DNA of 64,000 nucleotides. Source: Nakamurella flava. Its GTDB lineage: Bacteria > Actinomycetota > Actinomycetes > Mycobacteriales > Nakamurellaceae. Shown here in pieces: positions 33,474 to 42,419 of the stretch. The position numbers were made by a program, and so were the translations under genes. The first letter of the stretch is position 1. Every line of letters begins with the position of its first letter. The notes beneath the pieces are model-generated. The model was not told the DNA's origin and did no database searches. It worked only from the letters and a program-made list of their open reading frames with translations. The stretch covers positions 372,001-436,000 of the forward strand of contig NZ_SZZH01000006.1 in NCBI RefSeq assembly GCF_005298075.1, given 5' to 3'.

Positions 33474-34481
33474 ATGAACGTGCCCGATCATGTCCTGATG
33501 GCCATCAGCACGATCGACACCGCGACGGTGGCCGACGCGGACCGTCTGGAGTTCTGGCGGAGCACCGTCTGCGATCAGTTCGTCCCGCTCGCCGTCGATC
33601 CGCTGGAGTCCCGGATGTCCCGGGCCCGGGTGCATGCCACCACGGTCGGCGACACCCTGATCCGCCGCATCGAGGGCGGCCCGCACCGGTTCCACCGCAC
33701 GTCGAGCCTGGTCCGTCGCGCCGACGAGGACTACCTGCAGATCGCGGTGGCCCGACAGGGCACGACCCTGGTGGTGCAGGACGGGCGCGAGGCGGTCATC
33801 GGGCCGGGTGACCTCGTCGTCTACGACAGCAGCCGCCCCTTCGTGTTCGAGACATCGGGTCCGTTCGCCTACTCGGTCTGCCTGTTCCCGACGCGATTGC
33901 TGCCGCTCACCCGCGCGGAGATGACGCGGGTGACGGCGATCCGGTTCGACGGGCGGTACGGGGTGGCTGCGATGGTGCCGCCGTTCCTGTCCGCGTTGCA
34001 TCGCCTCGACGGCGAGGCGCTGGTGGGGCCGGCCGCCGAGGCGATGACGCAGAGCGTCGGGGACCTGCTGGTCGCGCTGGTCCGCAGTGTGCCTGTCCAG
34101 CAGCAGGAATCGACGACGCACCTGCACCTGGACCGGGCGAGGGCATACGTCGCCCGGCATCTGGCCGACCCCGACCTCGCCCCGTCGCAGATCGCAGCCG
34201 CCTGTGCGATCTCGACGAGCTACCTGCACCGCCTCTTCCGCGGCTCCGGGACGTCGGTCGTCGAGTACGTGCGCGAGCAGCGGCTGCAGCGTTGCTGGCG
34301 GGCTCTCGGCGAGCCCGGTGACGTCAGCATCGGGGCGGTGGCGGCCCGTCACGGGTTGCCCGACCACGCCCACTTCTGCCGCATCTTCCGGGCCCGCTTC
34401 GGGATGACGCCCTCTCAGCGGCGGGCGGCGGCCACCGGTTCCGGGGCGGCGGAACCGTCGGCCCCCAGATCACTGGAGTGA
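33474..34481 (+). CDS. AraC-family regulator with AraC-binding-like N-terminus
   Basis: 335 residues. The N-terminal cupin-like domain (about 20-200: EFWRSTVCDQFVPLAV, VARQGTTLVVQDGREAVIGPGDLVVYDSSRPF) is the AraC-binding-like type found beside catabolic genes. The C-terminal two-HTH domain is at about 225-325 (LAPSQIAAACAISTSYLHRLFRGSG, HFCRIFRARFGMTPSQRR). Its 3' end overlaps the convergent ferredoxin reductase gene by 67 bp. The target is unknown; the neighbouring Mo-enzyme operon and the gene itself are candidates. Confidence 0.85.
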   Translation: MNVPDHVLMAISTIDTATVADADRLEFWRSTVCDQFVPLAVDPLESRMSRARVHATTVGDTLIRRIEGGPHRFHRTSSLVRRADEDYLQIAVARQGTTLVVQDGREAVIGPGDLVVYDSSRPFVFETSGPFAYSVCLFPTRLLPLTRAEMTRVTAIRFDGRYGVAAMVPPFLSALHRLDGEALVGPAAEAMTQSVGDLLVALVRSVPVQQQESTTHLHLDRARAYVARHLADPDLAPSQIAAACAISTSYLHRLFRGSGTSVVEYVREQRLQRCWRALGEPGDVSIGAVAARHGLPDHAHFCRIFRARFGMTPSQRRAAATGSGAAEPSAPRSLE

Positions 34482-35440
34482 CCGGGCACCACGGACAGGT
34501 CGGGTCGGGCCAGCGGCGCGAGATGGTTGACCGCGGTCGCGGCCTCCCCGAAGCCCACTGAGATCAGCCGCACCTTGCCGGGGTGGTCGGCGATGTCGCC
34601 GGCGGCGAACACCCGGGGACGGCACGTCTGCATCGACCGGTCGACCGGGATGTGCCGGCGGGCCAGCCCGAGGCCCCAGCCGGCCAGTGCGGACAGGTCG
34701 GCCTGGAATCCGATGGCCCCGACGATCTCCGTCACCGGCAGCGTGCGCACGCCGTCCGGTCCGAGCAGGTCCACGCCGGTGACGGAGTCCTCCCCGTGGA
34801 CGGCGGTCAGCTCGTACGGCGTGAGGACGCGGACCGACGAGGCGTGCAGCTGGTCGACGCTGGCCGCGTGGGCCCGGAACGTGGGCCGCCGGTGCACCAG
34901 GGTGACGCTCGCGGCCAGCGGTTCCAGGCACAGCGCCCAGTCGACGGCCGAGTCCCCACCGCCGACGACCAGCACGTCCTGCCCGGCGAGTTCGGCCGGG
35001 CGGGGCACGGCGTGCCGGACCCCGCGGCCGACGTACTCGTTGCCGACCGGCAGGGGGCGCGGGACGAAGCCGCCCATGCCGCCGGTGATGAGTAGTCCGG
35101 CCGCCCGGACCGTCGCGCCGCGATCGGTGCGGACGGTGACCCCGTCGTCGTCCTGGTTCAGTTCGACGGCCCGGTGCCCGAGCAGGTACGTCGGCCGGGC
35201 CTGCTCGGCCTGCCGGACGAGGTTGTCGACGAGGTCCTGGGCCCGCACCTGGGGGAAGCCGGCGATGTCGTACACCGGTTTCTCCGGGTACAGCGCGGTC
35301 ATCTGCCCACCCGGCTCGGGCAGGGCGTCGATGGCCACCACCGACAGGCCGCGGAAACCCGCGTAGTAGATGGCGTACAGGCCGACCGGCCCGGTCCCGA
35401 CGATCACGAGATCGGCGACCAGGTCGGCGTCCTCGGTCAT
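34415..35440 (-). CDS. Ferredoxin-NADP reductase of thioredoxin-reductase type
   Basis: 341 residues. FAD-binding VGTGPVGLYAIYYAGFRG is at the N-terminus, the second nucleotide-binding loop is VGGGDSAVDWAL at about 155, and the FAD closing motif FAAGDIADHPGKVRLISVGFGEAATA is near the end. There is no CxxC redox pair, which separates it from thioredoxin reductases and points to the type-2 (YumC-like) ferredoxin-NADP reductases. It overlaps the ferredoxin gene by 4 bp (ATGA), so it very likely moves electrons between NAD(P)H and that ferredoxin. Confidence 0.85.
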   Translation of the reverse strand: MTEDADLVADLVIVGTGPVGLYAIYYAGFRGLSVVAIDALPEPGGQMTALYPEKPVYDIAGFPQVRAQDLVDNLVRQAEQARPTYLLGHRAVELNQDDDGVTVRTDRGATVRAAGLLITGGMGGFVPRPLPVGNEYVGRGVRHAVPRPAELAGQDVLVVGGGDSAVDWALCLEPLAASVTLVHRRPTFRAHAASVDQLHASSVRVLTPYELTAVHGEDSVTGVDLLGPDGVRTLPVTEIVGAIGFQADLSALAGWGLGLARRHIPVDRSMQTCRPRVFAAGDIADHPGKVRLISVGFGEAATAVNHLAPLARPDLSVVPGHSSDLGADGSAAPEPVAAARR

Positions 35441-35748
35441 CGGGGCCGCCGTTCGTCGACGATGGGGTGGTCCACGCCGATGGGCTGTTCGTCGGAACCA
35501 CCGCCCAGGCCGTGCTCGGCGACGAATTCCGCCGCGGCCGCGGTGAACGGGGCCTGGTCGGGCGGCATCTTGTACTCCCAGTTGATGGCCTCACTGGGGC
35601 AGGCGGGCATGCACTTGCCGCAGTCGACGCATTCGTCGGGGTGGATGTAGGCCATGCGGTCACCGATGTAGATGCAGGCGACCGGGCATTCCTCCATGCA
35701 CGACCGGTCCATGATGTCGATGCACGCGTCACCGATGACGTAGCTCAT
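35437..35748 (-). CDS. 7Fe-type ferredoxin
   Basis: 103 residues. Cys9, Cys17 and Cys21 would hold a [3Fe-4S] cluster, and Cys40-x2-Cys43-x2-Cys46-x3-Cys50-Pro a [4Fe-4S] cluster, as in FdxA ferredoxins. An extra Cys25 is present. The C-terminal extension is Gly/Asp-rich. It sits between the Mo-enzyme and the reductase with ATGA overlaps on both sides, so the three are translationally coupled. It should be the electron carrier between them, and it could also serve KorAB. Confidence 0.92.
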   Translation of the reverse strand: MSYVIGDACIDIMDRSCMEECPVACIYIGDRMAYIHPDECVDCGKCMPACPSEAINWEYKMPPDQAPFTAAAAEFVAEHGLGGGSDEQPIGVDHPIVDERRPR

Positions 35749-37907
35749 GCGATTTCCACCTCGACCAGCGTGTCCGAGAACGTGGGGGCGTTGCCGAGGT
35801 CGGCGAACGCCGTCGGGTTGACGGCGGCGAGAGTCGCGCCGGCCTTGGAGTGCTTGCGCCATTCGCCCATCGCGGTGACGACAACGCCGGGGAGCAGCGT
35901 CTTGTCGAGTTTGGCCACCAGCGTGAACCGGCCCCGGTCGTTGAACACCTGCACCGTCGCGCCGTCGGTGATGCCGCGGGCGGCCGCGTCCTGCGGGTGC
36001 ACGATCAGGGTCGCGGGCTTTTGCACCTGACGGTGGAACTCGTGGCTCGCGAAACTCGAGTTGAGGTAGGCGTGGGATTTCGGGGTGAGCAGGTTGAGCG
36101 GGTACCGGGCGGCGAGTTCCGGGTCGGCCTCGTGGCTCTCCCGTGGCGGGATGTAGTGCGGCAGCGGGTCGATCGGCTGGCCCGGTTGGAAGTCGTTGGA
36201 ACCCTGCCGGAAGAGGGGCACGACGAAATTCCCGCCGGCCGCGGCCGAGGCCACGAATTCGACCTTGCCGGAGGCGGTGGGGAAATTGCCCTGGGCGTGG
36301 GGCGCGTACTCCTCCGACGGCGGGACCGACAGACGCATCCAGCCTTTCTCCTGCAGCAGTTCCAGGGTGATGCCCTGCATGTGCGGGTGGGTCCAGTCGA
36401 ACGCCTCGGCGATCATCTCTGCGTCGGTGCGCCGGAAGACCGGGTCGTCGAAGCCCATCGCCGCGGCGAGCCGACGGAACAGCTCGGTGTTGGGGACGGC
36501 TTCGCCCAGTGGGTCGATGGAGCGGTGGTTGTACGTCACGTACAGGTGCCCCCAGGAGAACATGATGTCGTCCTGCTCCAGCTGCGTGGTCGCGGGCAGG
36601 ACGATGTCGGCGTAGTCGGTGGTGTCGGTGAGGAACTGCTCGCTGACCACGGTGAACAGGTCCTCGCGCTGCAGTCCGGCGACGAGCCGGTCCTGGTCGG
36701 GGCAGACGACGACCGGGTTCGAGTTGTAGACGAACAGCGCCTTGAGCGGCGGTCCCGCGGGTAGCTCACCGGCGAGGGCGGCGCCCAGGCGGTACTGGTT
36801 CATCACCCGGGTGCCCGGGGTCAGCATCTCGGGGTGCATGAACGCGCCCCAGTTGACGGGGAACGCCCACAGCGGCAGCTGCAGGATGCCGCCCCCCGGC
36901 CGCCGCCACGCGCCGACCAGGCCGGGCAGGCAGGACAGCGCCCGGACGGCCTGCCCGCCGCCGGCGTGCCGTTCCACGGCGACACCGATCCGGATCACCG
37001 ACGGCTGGGTGCTCGCGTACTCGCGGGCCAGGGTGCGGATGACCTCGGCGTCGACCCCGGTCTCCTCGGCGGCCCACTCGGGCGTGTACTGCTGCACGCG
37101 TTCGGCGAACTCGGGGAAGCCGACCGTGTACTGGGCGACGTAGTCGTCGTCGGTGAGTCCCTCGGCGATGATCACGTGGGCCATGGCCAGCGCGAGGGCG
37201 CCGTCGGTGCCGGGCCGGATGGCGATGTGCTGGTCGGCGGCCGCGGCGGTCCGGGTGCGCACCGGGTCGACGACGACGACCTTGGCCCCGCGCTTGCGGG
37301 CCTCGGCGATGATCGGCCACAGGTGCAGGTTGGTGCTCATGATGTTGCAGGCCCAGATGAGGATGAAGCGCGAGTGCACCATGCTCTCCGGGTCGACGCC
37401 GGCGGTGTCGCCGATGGTCATCGCGTAGGCGGTGCACGAGCCGGAGTCGCAGTAGGTCCGTTCGGCGACGGTGGCGCCGAGCTTGGCGAAGAACGGGTCG
37501 CCGACGTTCAGCCCGTTCAGAATGCCCTGGGTCCCCAGGTAGCTGACCGGCATCACCGCTTCCGGTCCGAATTCGTCGACCACGCCGCGCAGGCGGGTGG
37601 CGACCTCGTCGATGGCCTCGGGCCAGCTGATGCGCTCGAACTGGCCGCTGCCCTTGGGGCCGGTGCGGCGCAGCGGGTACAGCACCCGCTCGGGGTCGTA
37701 GACGCGGTCGAGGTAGTTGTTGACCTTCACGCACAGACCACCGTTGGTGTACGGGTGGTCGGGGTCGCCGGCGACCGCGGTGGCCCGGCCGTCGGTGACG
37801 GTCACCAACATGGCGCAGGTGTCGGGGCAGTCATGGGGGCAGGCGCCGCGGACGACCGTGGTGGCGTCCGGTCGCTGGGTGGTGGGGTCGGGCAGGGTGG
37901 TGGTCAT
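35745..37907 (-). CDS. Molybdopterin (Mo-bisMGD) oxidoreductase
   Basis: 720 residues. The N-terminal [4Fe-4S] site is Cys23-x3-Cys27-x3-Cys31 and Cys59. It is followed by the WPEAIDEVATRLRG domain and the molybdopterin-binding parts (LIWACNIMSTNLHLW, VYNSNPVVVCPDQDRL, DIVLPATTQLEQDD). A C-terminal dinucleotide-binding domain follows (LLTPKSHAYLNSSFASHEF, VVVTAMGEWRKHSKAGATLAAVNP). The likely metal-ligand loop CDSGSC is near residues 154-159. There is no twin-Arg signal, so it is cytosolic. The family includes formate dehydrogenases and reductases of S- and N-oxides; the substrate is not predictable. First gene of a three-gene operon. Confidence 0.88.
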   Translation of the reverse strand: MTTTLPDPTTQRPDATTVVRGACPHDCPDTCAMLVTVTDGRATAVAGDPDHPYTNGGLCVKVNNYLDRVYDPERVLYPLRRTGPKGSGQFERISWPEAIDEVATRLRGVVDEFGPEAVMPVSYLGTQGILNGLNVGDPFFAKLGATVAERTYCDSGSCTAYAMTIGDTAGVDPESMVHSRFILIWACNIMSTNLHLWPIIAEARKRGAKVVVVDPVRTRTAAAADQHIAIRPGTDGALALAMAHVIIAEGLTDDDYVAQYTVGFPEFAERVQQYTPEWAAEETGVDAEVIRTLAREYASTQPSVIRIGVAVERHAGGGQAVRALSCLPGLVGAWRRPGGGILQLPLWAFPVNWGAFMHPEMLTPGTRVMNQYRLGAALAGELPAGPPLKALFVYNSNPVVVCPDQDRLVAGLQREDLFTVVSEQFLTDTTDYADIVLPATTQLEQDDIMFSWGHLYVTYNHRSIDPLGEAVPNTELFRRLAAAMGFDDPVFRRTDAEMIAEAFDWTHPHMQGITLELLQEKGWMRLSVPPSEEYAPHAQGNFPTASGKVEFVASAAAGGNFVVPLFRQGSNDFQPGQPIDPLPHYIPPRESHEADPELAARYPLNLLTPKSHAYLNSSFASHEFHRQVQKPATLIVHPQDAAARGITDGATVQVFNDRGRFTLVAKLDKTLLPGVVVTAMGEWRKHSKAGATLAAVNPTAFADLGNAPTFSDTLVEVEIA

Positions 37908-38000
37908 GGGAGCTCCCGGTTGGCGGCGGGCAGGAACGAAGACCTACCTGCGCAGCGTGCGGGATCGTGCGGGCGCCGGACTTGGCTTTCCCGGCACCGT

Positions 38001-38022
38001 GGTTGTCACCGAGGGGACAACC
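38001..38022. promoter_or_regulatory. Inverted repeat upstream of the Mo-enzyme operon
   Basis: GGTTGTC (38001-38007) and GACAACC (38016-38022) with 8 bp between, about 95 bp before the Mo-enzyme start and 14 bp after the stop of the small gene upstream. It could be an operator or a weak terminator. Confidence 0.35.
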
Positions 38023-38035
38023 GGGTCGCTCCGGA

Positions 38036-38251
38036 TCAGGAGAGGGCGGCGGCCTTACGGCGCAGCGACTCGACGACCTTGCGGGCCTCGGCCGCGTCCT
38101 TGATGCCCGAACTCCGGCCGATCAGGGCGCCGGTCTTGCCCCGGTAGACGAAACGGGCCACGTGACGGGCCGGGGGAGCCACGGTGTCCGCCAACGATGG
38201 TTCCGACTCATGGGTGTCCACGCTCGTCACCGTCCTCTCCGTCGTCATCAC
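38036..38251 (-). CDS. Small basic protein of unknown function
   Basis: 71 residues starting GTG-ATG (38251 or 38248). The C-terminal half (ARFVYRGKTGALIGRSSGIKDAAEARKVVESLRRKAAAL) is basic with a predicted helix; the N-terminus is acidic and Thr/Ser-rich. It overlaps the 3' end of the upstream membrane protein gene by 44 bp in another frame, so it is probably read from the same mRNA. Family not recognised. Confidence 0.55.
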   Translation of the reverse strand: MMTTERTVTSVDTHESEPSLADTVAPPARHVARFVYRGKTGALIGRSSGIKDAAEARKVVESLRRKAAALS

Positions 38252-39578
38252 CGGGTGACGCTTCTGGTCCGAGGATACGTCGGCGTCGTCGGGTTGGGGA
38301 GGATCCGACCGGTGAAGGCCGCGGACGGCTGAGGGTCCGGTGGACGGTGGCGGCCACGGCCACGGCCACGGCGGCCCCGAGCAGCAACCACCATCCGACG
38401 GTCCGGGCCGGTTCGGGAACGGGCACGGCCATGTAGAGGCCGGCGGCGATGAGCAGGGCCCCGACTCCGAGGAGGTGGCGGCGCGGGCGGCGCAGGACTG
38501 CAGCCACGATGCGGTCCTCGGGGGTACGGGCGATCCAGGTCAGCACGATGGCGCCCCCGGCGGACAGGATGCCGGCCGCGGTGGGGGCGACGGTGGCGCC
38601 CGGGTTCCACAGGTCACGCAGATGACGACCCAGGACGATCGCACCGAGCACCAGCGTGGCGAGCAGGGTGCCGGCGAAGCTCTGGCTGACCACGCCGTAC
38701 CGGCGCGGTACCAGGGCGGCGACGACCGCCGCGGTGGACAGCCGGGACCGGGGCCGAACGGCCAGGTGTCCGACGCTGACCCCCGCCGACGGCAACTCGG
38801 TGGTTCGCGGGGAGACCTCGTCGCCGGAGACCTGCACGAGGGTGAGTGAGGTGATCTCCAGCAACTGGGGACTGACCAGCTCGAAGTGGTAGCTGGCCGC
38901 CACGCCGAAATGACCCAGGTCCCAACTCATCTCGTACCGGGGGCGGTCGTGGGGATCGTTGCGGGAATCCAGGTAGGAGTACTTGACGATGCACCTGCGG
39001 CCGACCAGGTCTGCGTCCAGTTCGATGACCATGAGGAAGCGGCGGGCGAACACCTCGACCATCGAGAAGAAGGTGGCGACCTCGAGCGGGTCGGCGGCCG
39101 GTGCGCCGGGCGAGTCGTCCAGGAGGCGACGCAGTCGCTCGACGGCCAGTCGCCCCCGTCGGCGGTCGGAGGAGACGATGTCGGCCAGCAGGATGCCGAC
39201 CGTCACCGGTTCGGTGGCCGGCGAGAACCCGTAGGTGACCCGGGCGAGCGCGTGCAGGAACGCGGCCGCCAGCTCGCTGTTGGCCGCCGACTCGAGCAGC
39301 GGGACCGGGCGGTCCTCCGGCCCGATGACGCTGAACTGGCTGAGCGGGCCTTTGGCCAGCAGGGACACCGGGACCTGGACGGCCCCCCGCGAGCCGGGCA
39401 GGGCCAGGTCGGCCGGCACGGTCAGGTCCAGCGACACCTGATGCAGGACATCGCCGGTCGGCATGATCTCCACCCGCTCGACCTGCCGGTGGATCCAATC
39501 CTGCGAGCCCAGGATCAGCTCGATGAGCTTCTGCCCGGCCGACAGTTCCACGGCGGGCGGCGGGGGTGGGCCGGACAT
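38208..39578 (-). CDS. Large protein with C-terminal membrane helices, unknown
   Basis: 456 residues from ATG 39578. The first ~280 residues are soluble (LSAGQKLIELILGSQDWIHRQVERVEIMPTGDV, FFSMVEVFARRFLMVIELDADLVGRRCIVKYSYLDSRND). Four hydrophobic segments follow (~300-415), then a highly basic and acidic tail. The start is chosen because TACGCT lies 6 nt upstream, matching the leaderless geometry seen elsewhere in the window. I do not recognise the family. Confidence 0.65.
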   Translation of the reverse strand: MSGPPPPPAVELSAGQKLIELILGSQDWIHRQVERVEIMPTGDVLHQVSLDLTVPADLALPGSRGAVQVPVSLLAKGPLSQFSVIGPEDRPVPLLESAANSELAAAFLHALARVTYGFSPATEPVTVGILLADIVSSDRRRGRLAVERLRRLLDDSPGAPAADPLEVATFFSMVEVFARRFLMVIELDADLVGRRCIVKYSYLDSRNDPHDRPRYEMSWDLGHFGVAASYHFELVSPQLLEITSLTLVQVSGDEVSPRTTELPSAGVSVGHLAVRPRSRLSTAAVVAALVPRRYGVVSQSFAGTLLATLVLGAIVLGRHLRDLWNPGATVAPTAAGILSAGGAIVLTWIARTPEDRIVAAVLRRPRRHLLGVGALLIAAGLYMAVPVPEPARTVGWWLLLGAAVAVAVAATVHRTLSRPRPSPVGSSPTRRRRRILGPEASPGDDDGEDGDERGHP

Positions 39579-39590
39579 GGGACGAGCGTA
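39576..39590 (-). promoter_or_regulatory. Leaderless promoter (TACGCT box)
   Basis: On the minus strand TACGCT (39590-39585) is followed by 6 nt and then ATG (39578-39576), identical in box and spacing to the DUF5318 gene at 24467. Confidence 0.5.
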
Positions 39591-39766
39591 GGGCGGGGGT
39601 CCGACAGTGGCCTCCGACCGTCCTCGATCCACGTCCGCCCCGTGGTCGTGGTCGTTGGTCCCGTTCGGGGGGCCGAGCCCTCGGCCGGCCCGCTGTCCCG
39701 CCGGGGGGTCGCAGGATCGGTGCCACGGTCTCGGTTCGAGGGGGCCGTCGAGGCGAGGGAGGCGCG

Positions 39767-40342
39767 GTGAACCCCGTTCGGATCCTGCTGGGCATGGCGC
39801 CGTGGATCGTGTTCAGCGTGATCGTCCACGACACCGGCCCACAGGTCGCGACGGTCATCGCTGCGGTGCTCAGCCTCGGGTTGGCGATCTGGCAGCGCCG
39901 CCTGCTCGAGTTCACCAGCCTGGCCGTCTTCGTCGTGCTGGCCGTCATCGCGCACGGTGGGGCCGCGAACGCCGAGTGGGTGGCGGTGTGGGGTCGCACC
40001 ACCGCGGCCGTCGTGCTGGCCGCGGTCATGCTGCTGTCGGCCGCGACCGTCCCGTTCACCGAGGCCTACGCGAAAGAGTCGGTGCCGCAGCAGTACTGGG
40101 GGTCGCCGAGGTTCCGGGAGACCAACCGCCGGATCAGTGCCCTGTGGGGACTGGTCGTCCTGGGCATGGCCGTCAGTCACGTCGTCGCGGCCCTGGTCAA
40201 CCCGGACGCGGCGACGGCCGGGTTGACCTCCGGCCACGGCAACCTGCTGCTGAACTGGGTCATCCCCATCCTGCTCATCGCACAGGGCGTCAAGCAGACC
40301 CAACGGCTGGCCGCCCACGCGCCCACCGCCGACCACCGCTAG
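39767..40342 (+). CDS. Integral membrane protein, unknown
   Basis: 191 residues from GTG 39767, with GAGGGAGG 6-8 bp upstream. There are six hydrophobic segments, including GMAPWIVFSVIVHDTGPQVATVIAAVLSLGLAIW and the last, LLLNWVIPILLIAQGVK. A soluble loop around residues 100-125 holds YAKESVPQQYWGSPRFRETNR. Many actinobacteria have proteins of this form without assigned function. The alpha/beta hydrolase gene follows after 22 bp, so they may be cotranscribed. Confidence 0.7.
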   Translation: MNPVRILLGMAPWIVFSVIVHDTGPQVATVIAAVLSLGLAIWQRRLLEFTSLAVFVVLAVIAHGGAANAEWVAVWGRTTAAVVLAAVMLLSAATVPFTEAYAKESVPQQYWGSPRFRETNRRISALWGLVVLGMAVSHVVAALVNPDAATAGLTSGHGNLLLNWVIPILLIAQGVKQTQRLAAHAPTADHR

Positions 40343-40364
40343 ACCTCGACCCGAGGAGGACCCC

Positions 40365-41564
40365 GTGGGCACCGACCGCTTCTTCGCCGCCGACGACTTC
40401 GACTTCGCCGCCCGGCTGATCGTCGGACACAGCGGACAGGGGGTCATCGACCCCGGGATCGTCCTGCGGACATTGGCCGCCATCGAGGACGACGACGCGA
40501 CCGGCTGGTACACGCAGTGGAACGCGGTCGCCGATCGGCTGGCCGGCCAGGCCGCCGAACGCCAGGCCGCCGGTCGACCCAGCGCCGGTCGGCTGTGGTT
40601 GAACGCTTCCGCGGCCTACGACGCCGCGCTGGCCTTCGTGGACGGCATGCCCGACGACAGCGTGCTGCGGCCGACGTTCCGCCGGCACCGCGACGCCTGG
40701 GACGCGTTCATCGCCGCCTCGGGCGGGGCGCACGTCCGGTTCGACGTCCCGTGGGGTGAGCACCGGCTGCCCGGCTATCTGCTGCGCCCGGCGGCCGACG
40801 GGGCGCCCCGGCCGACGCTGGTGGTCACCAACGGCAGCGACGGCGCCCTGACCTCGCTGTGGTCGGCCTGTCTGCGGATGGCGCTGGACCAGGGCTGGAA
40901 TGCCTACGTCTTCGACGGGCCCGGGCAGCAGTCGATGCTGTTCGAGCAGGGGGTTCCGTTCGTGCCCGATTGGGAGTCCGTGCTGACCCCGGTGGTCGAC
41001 GCGCTGGTGGCGCGGCCGGACGTCGACGCCGACCGGTTGCTGGCCTACGGCATCAGCCAGGGCGGCTACTGGTTGCCGCGGGCGCTGGCCTTCGAGCACC
41101 GGTTCCGCGCGGCGGTGGCCGATGGCGGCGTCGTGGATGTGTCCCGGACCTGGAACGCGCACCTGCCGCCGGTCATGCTCGACCTGCTGCGGTCCGGTGA
41201 CGCCGAGACGTTTGACCGGTACATGGCTGAGCCGGCCGACGATCCGCGCACCGAACGTGAGCTGGCCTTCCGGGCCCGCCCCTACGGCGCCGACCTGACG
41301 CCGTTCGCGTTGTTCACGCAGGTCGACCGGTTCGTCCTCGACCCGGCGACCATCGCCCGCATCGACACCCCGCTGCTGATCACCGATCCGGCGGGCGAGC
41401 AGTTCTTCCCGGGACAGTCCCGTGAGCTGTACGAGGCGTTGCCGGGGGAGAAGCAGCTGATCGCCTACGGGGAGCAGGACGGCGCGAGCTGGCACTGCGA
41501 ACCGATGGCCCGCGGCCTGGTCGCCCTGGACATGGCCGACTTCCTGCACGGGCACCTGGGCTGA
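40365..41564 (+). CDS. Alpha/beta hydrolase (acylaminoacyl-peptidase/esterase-like)
   Basis: 399 residues. The nucleophile elbow GISQGGYW puts the catalytic Ser at about 231; the acid is probably in LLITDPAGEQFFPGQ and the His in GASWHCEP. A helical N-terminal part (~1-110) precedes the hydrolase core (LLRPAADGAPRPTLVVTNGSDG), as in the 2,6-dihydropseudooxynicotine hydrolase/FrsA-like esterase group. Substrate unknown; cytosolic. GGAGGA lies 7 bp before the GTG start. Confidence 0.8.
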   Translation: MGTDRFFAADDFDFAARLIVGHSGQGVIDPGIVLRTLAAIEDDDATGWYTQWNAVADRLAGQAAERQAAGRPSAGRLWLNASAAYDAALAFVDGMPDDSVLRPTFRRHRDAWDAFIAASGGAHVRFDVPWGEHRLPGYLLRPAADGAPRPTLVVTNGSDGALTSLWSACLRMALDQGWNAYVFDGPGQQSMLFEQGVPFVPDWESVLTPVVDALVARPDVDADRLLAYGISQGGYWLPRALAFEHRFRAAVADGGVVDVSRTWNAHLPPVMLDLLRSGDAETFDRYMAEPADDPRTERELAFRARPYGADLTPFALFTQVDRFVLDPATIARIDTPLLITDPAGEQFFPGQSRELYEALPGEKQLIAYGEQDGASWHCEPMARGLVALDMADFLHGHLG

Positions 41565-41678
41565 CCCGGGTATCACCGCCGCGCCCGAACGTCTCGTGAT
41601 CGGCCGGTGCCGGCGTCGCGGCAGGCATCCTGGTCGCGAGTGAGCGCACCCGTCAGCTGATCCACGAGGAGCCCTTCC

Positions 41679-42365
41679 ATGCAGGTCGAACTGCGTCACA
41701 GCCCGTCCTACGCCGTCGCCCGGTGCCATCTGGCGCCCGGGGAGCAGTTCCAGGGGGAGAGCGGGGTGATGGTGATGCAGTCGACCGGGGTCACCGTCTC
41801 CGCGCAGATGCAGGGCGGGTTCATGGGTGCGTTGAAACGGTCGGCGCTGGGCGGGGAGTCGTTCTTCGTCTCCACCTTCGCCGGCCACCCGCATGCCCCG
41901 ACGTGGGTGGACATCGCCCCGAGCCTCCCCGGCGACATCACCGTCATGGAGGTGACCCCGCAGCGCGGGTTGGTCCTCACCCGCGGTTCGTGGATCGCGT
42001 CGGAGCAGGGCATCAGCCTGGACACCAAGTGGGGCGGGGCCAAGCTGCTGTTCGGTGGCGAGGGCGGGTTCGTCGTCCGCTGCTCCGGTCAGGGCAAGGT
42101 GATCGCCGCGTCGTTCGGGGCGTTGGACCTGCTGGAGGTGCCACCGGGTCAGGGTTTCACCATCGACACCGGCCACTTGGTCGCCTACGACGAAGGCATG
42201 CAGGTCCAGTTGCGCAAGGTGGCGAAGGGCTGGATCCAGACCGGTAAGACCGGTGAGGGTTTCGTCATGGACATCCAGGGTCCGGGTCGGGTGTGGACGC
42301 AAAGCCGTAACCCGACCGCGCTGGTCGACTGGCTGACCACCGCGCTGCCGTTCACCCGGGCCTGA
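41679..42365 (+). CDS. AIM24/TIGR00266-family protein
   Basis: 228 residues with the repetitive beta structure of AIM24 proteins: VELRHSPSYAVARCHLAPGEQFQGESGVMVMQ, GGFMGALKRSALGGESFFVSTF, GDITVMEV, GFVMDIQGPGRVWTQSRNP. The bacterial role is not established; the eukaryotic relative is mitochondrial. It is complete and has a GGAG ribosome site. Confidence 0.88.
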   Translation: MQVELRHSPSYAVARCHLAPGEQFQGESGVMVMQSTGVTVSAQMQGGFMGALKRSALGGESFFVSTFAGHPHAPTWVDIAPSLPGDITVMEVTPQRGLVLTRGSWIASEQGISLDTKWGGAKLLFGGEGGFVVRCSGQGKVIAASFGALDLLEVPPGQGFTIDTGHLVAYDEGMQVQLRKVAKGWIQTGKTGEGFVMDIQGPGRVWTQSRNPTALVDWLTTALPFTRA

Positions 42366-42373
42366 CGCCAGGA

Positions 42374-42412
42374 CGCCCGGGCCGCCCGTCATCGCGACGG
42401 CCGACCCGGGCG
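42374..42412. terminator. Bidirectional hairpin terminator
   Basis: Outer arms CGCCCGGG (42374-42381) and CCCGGGCG (42405-42412), with an inner CCGTC/GACGG stem, between convergent AIM24 and dehydrogenase genes. Confidence 0.6.
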
Positions 42413-42419
42413 CGACCGG

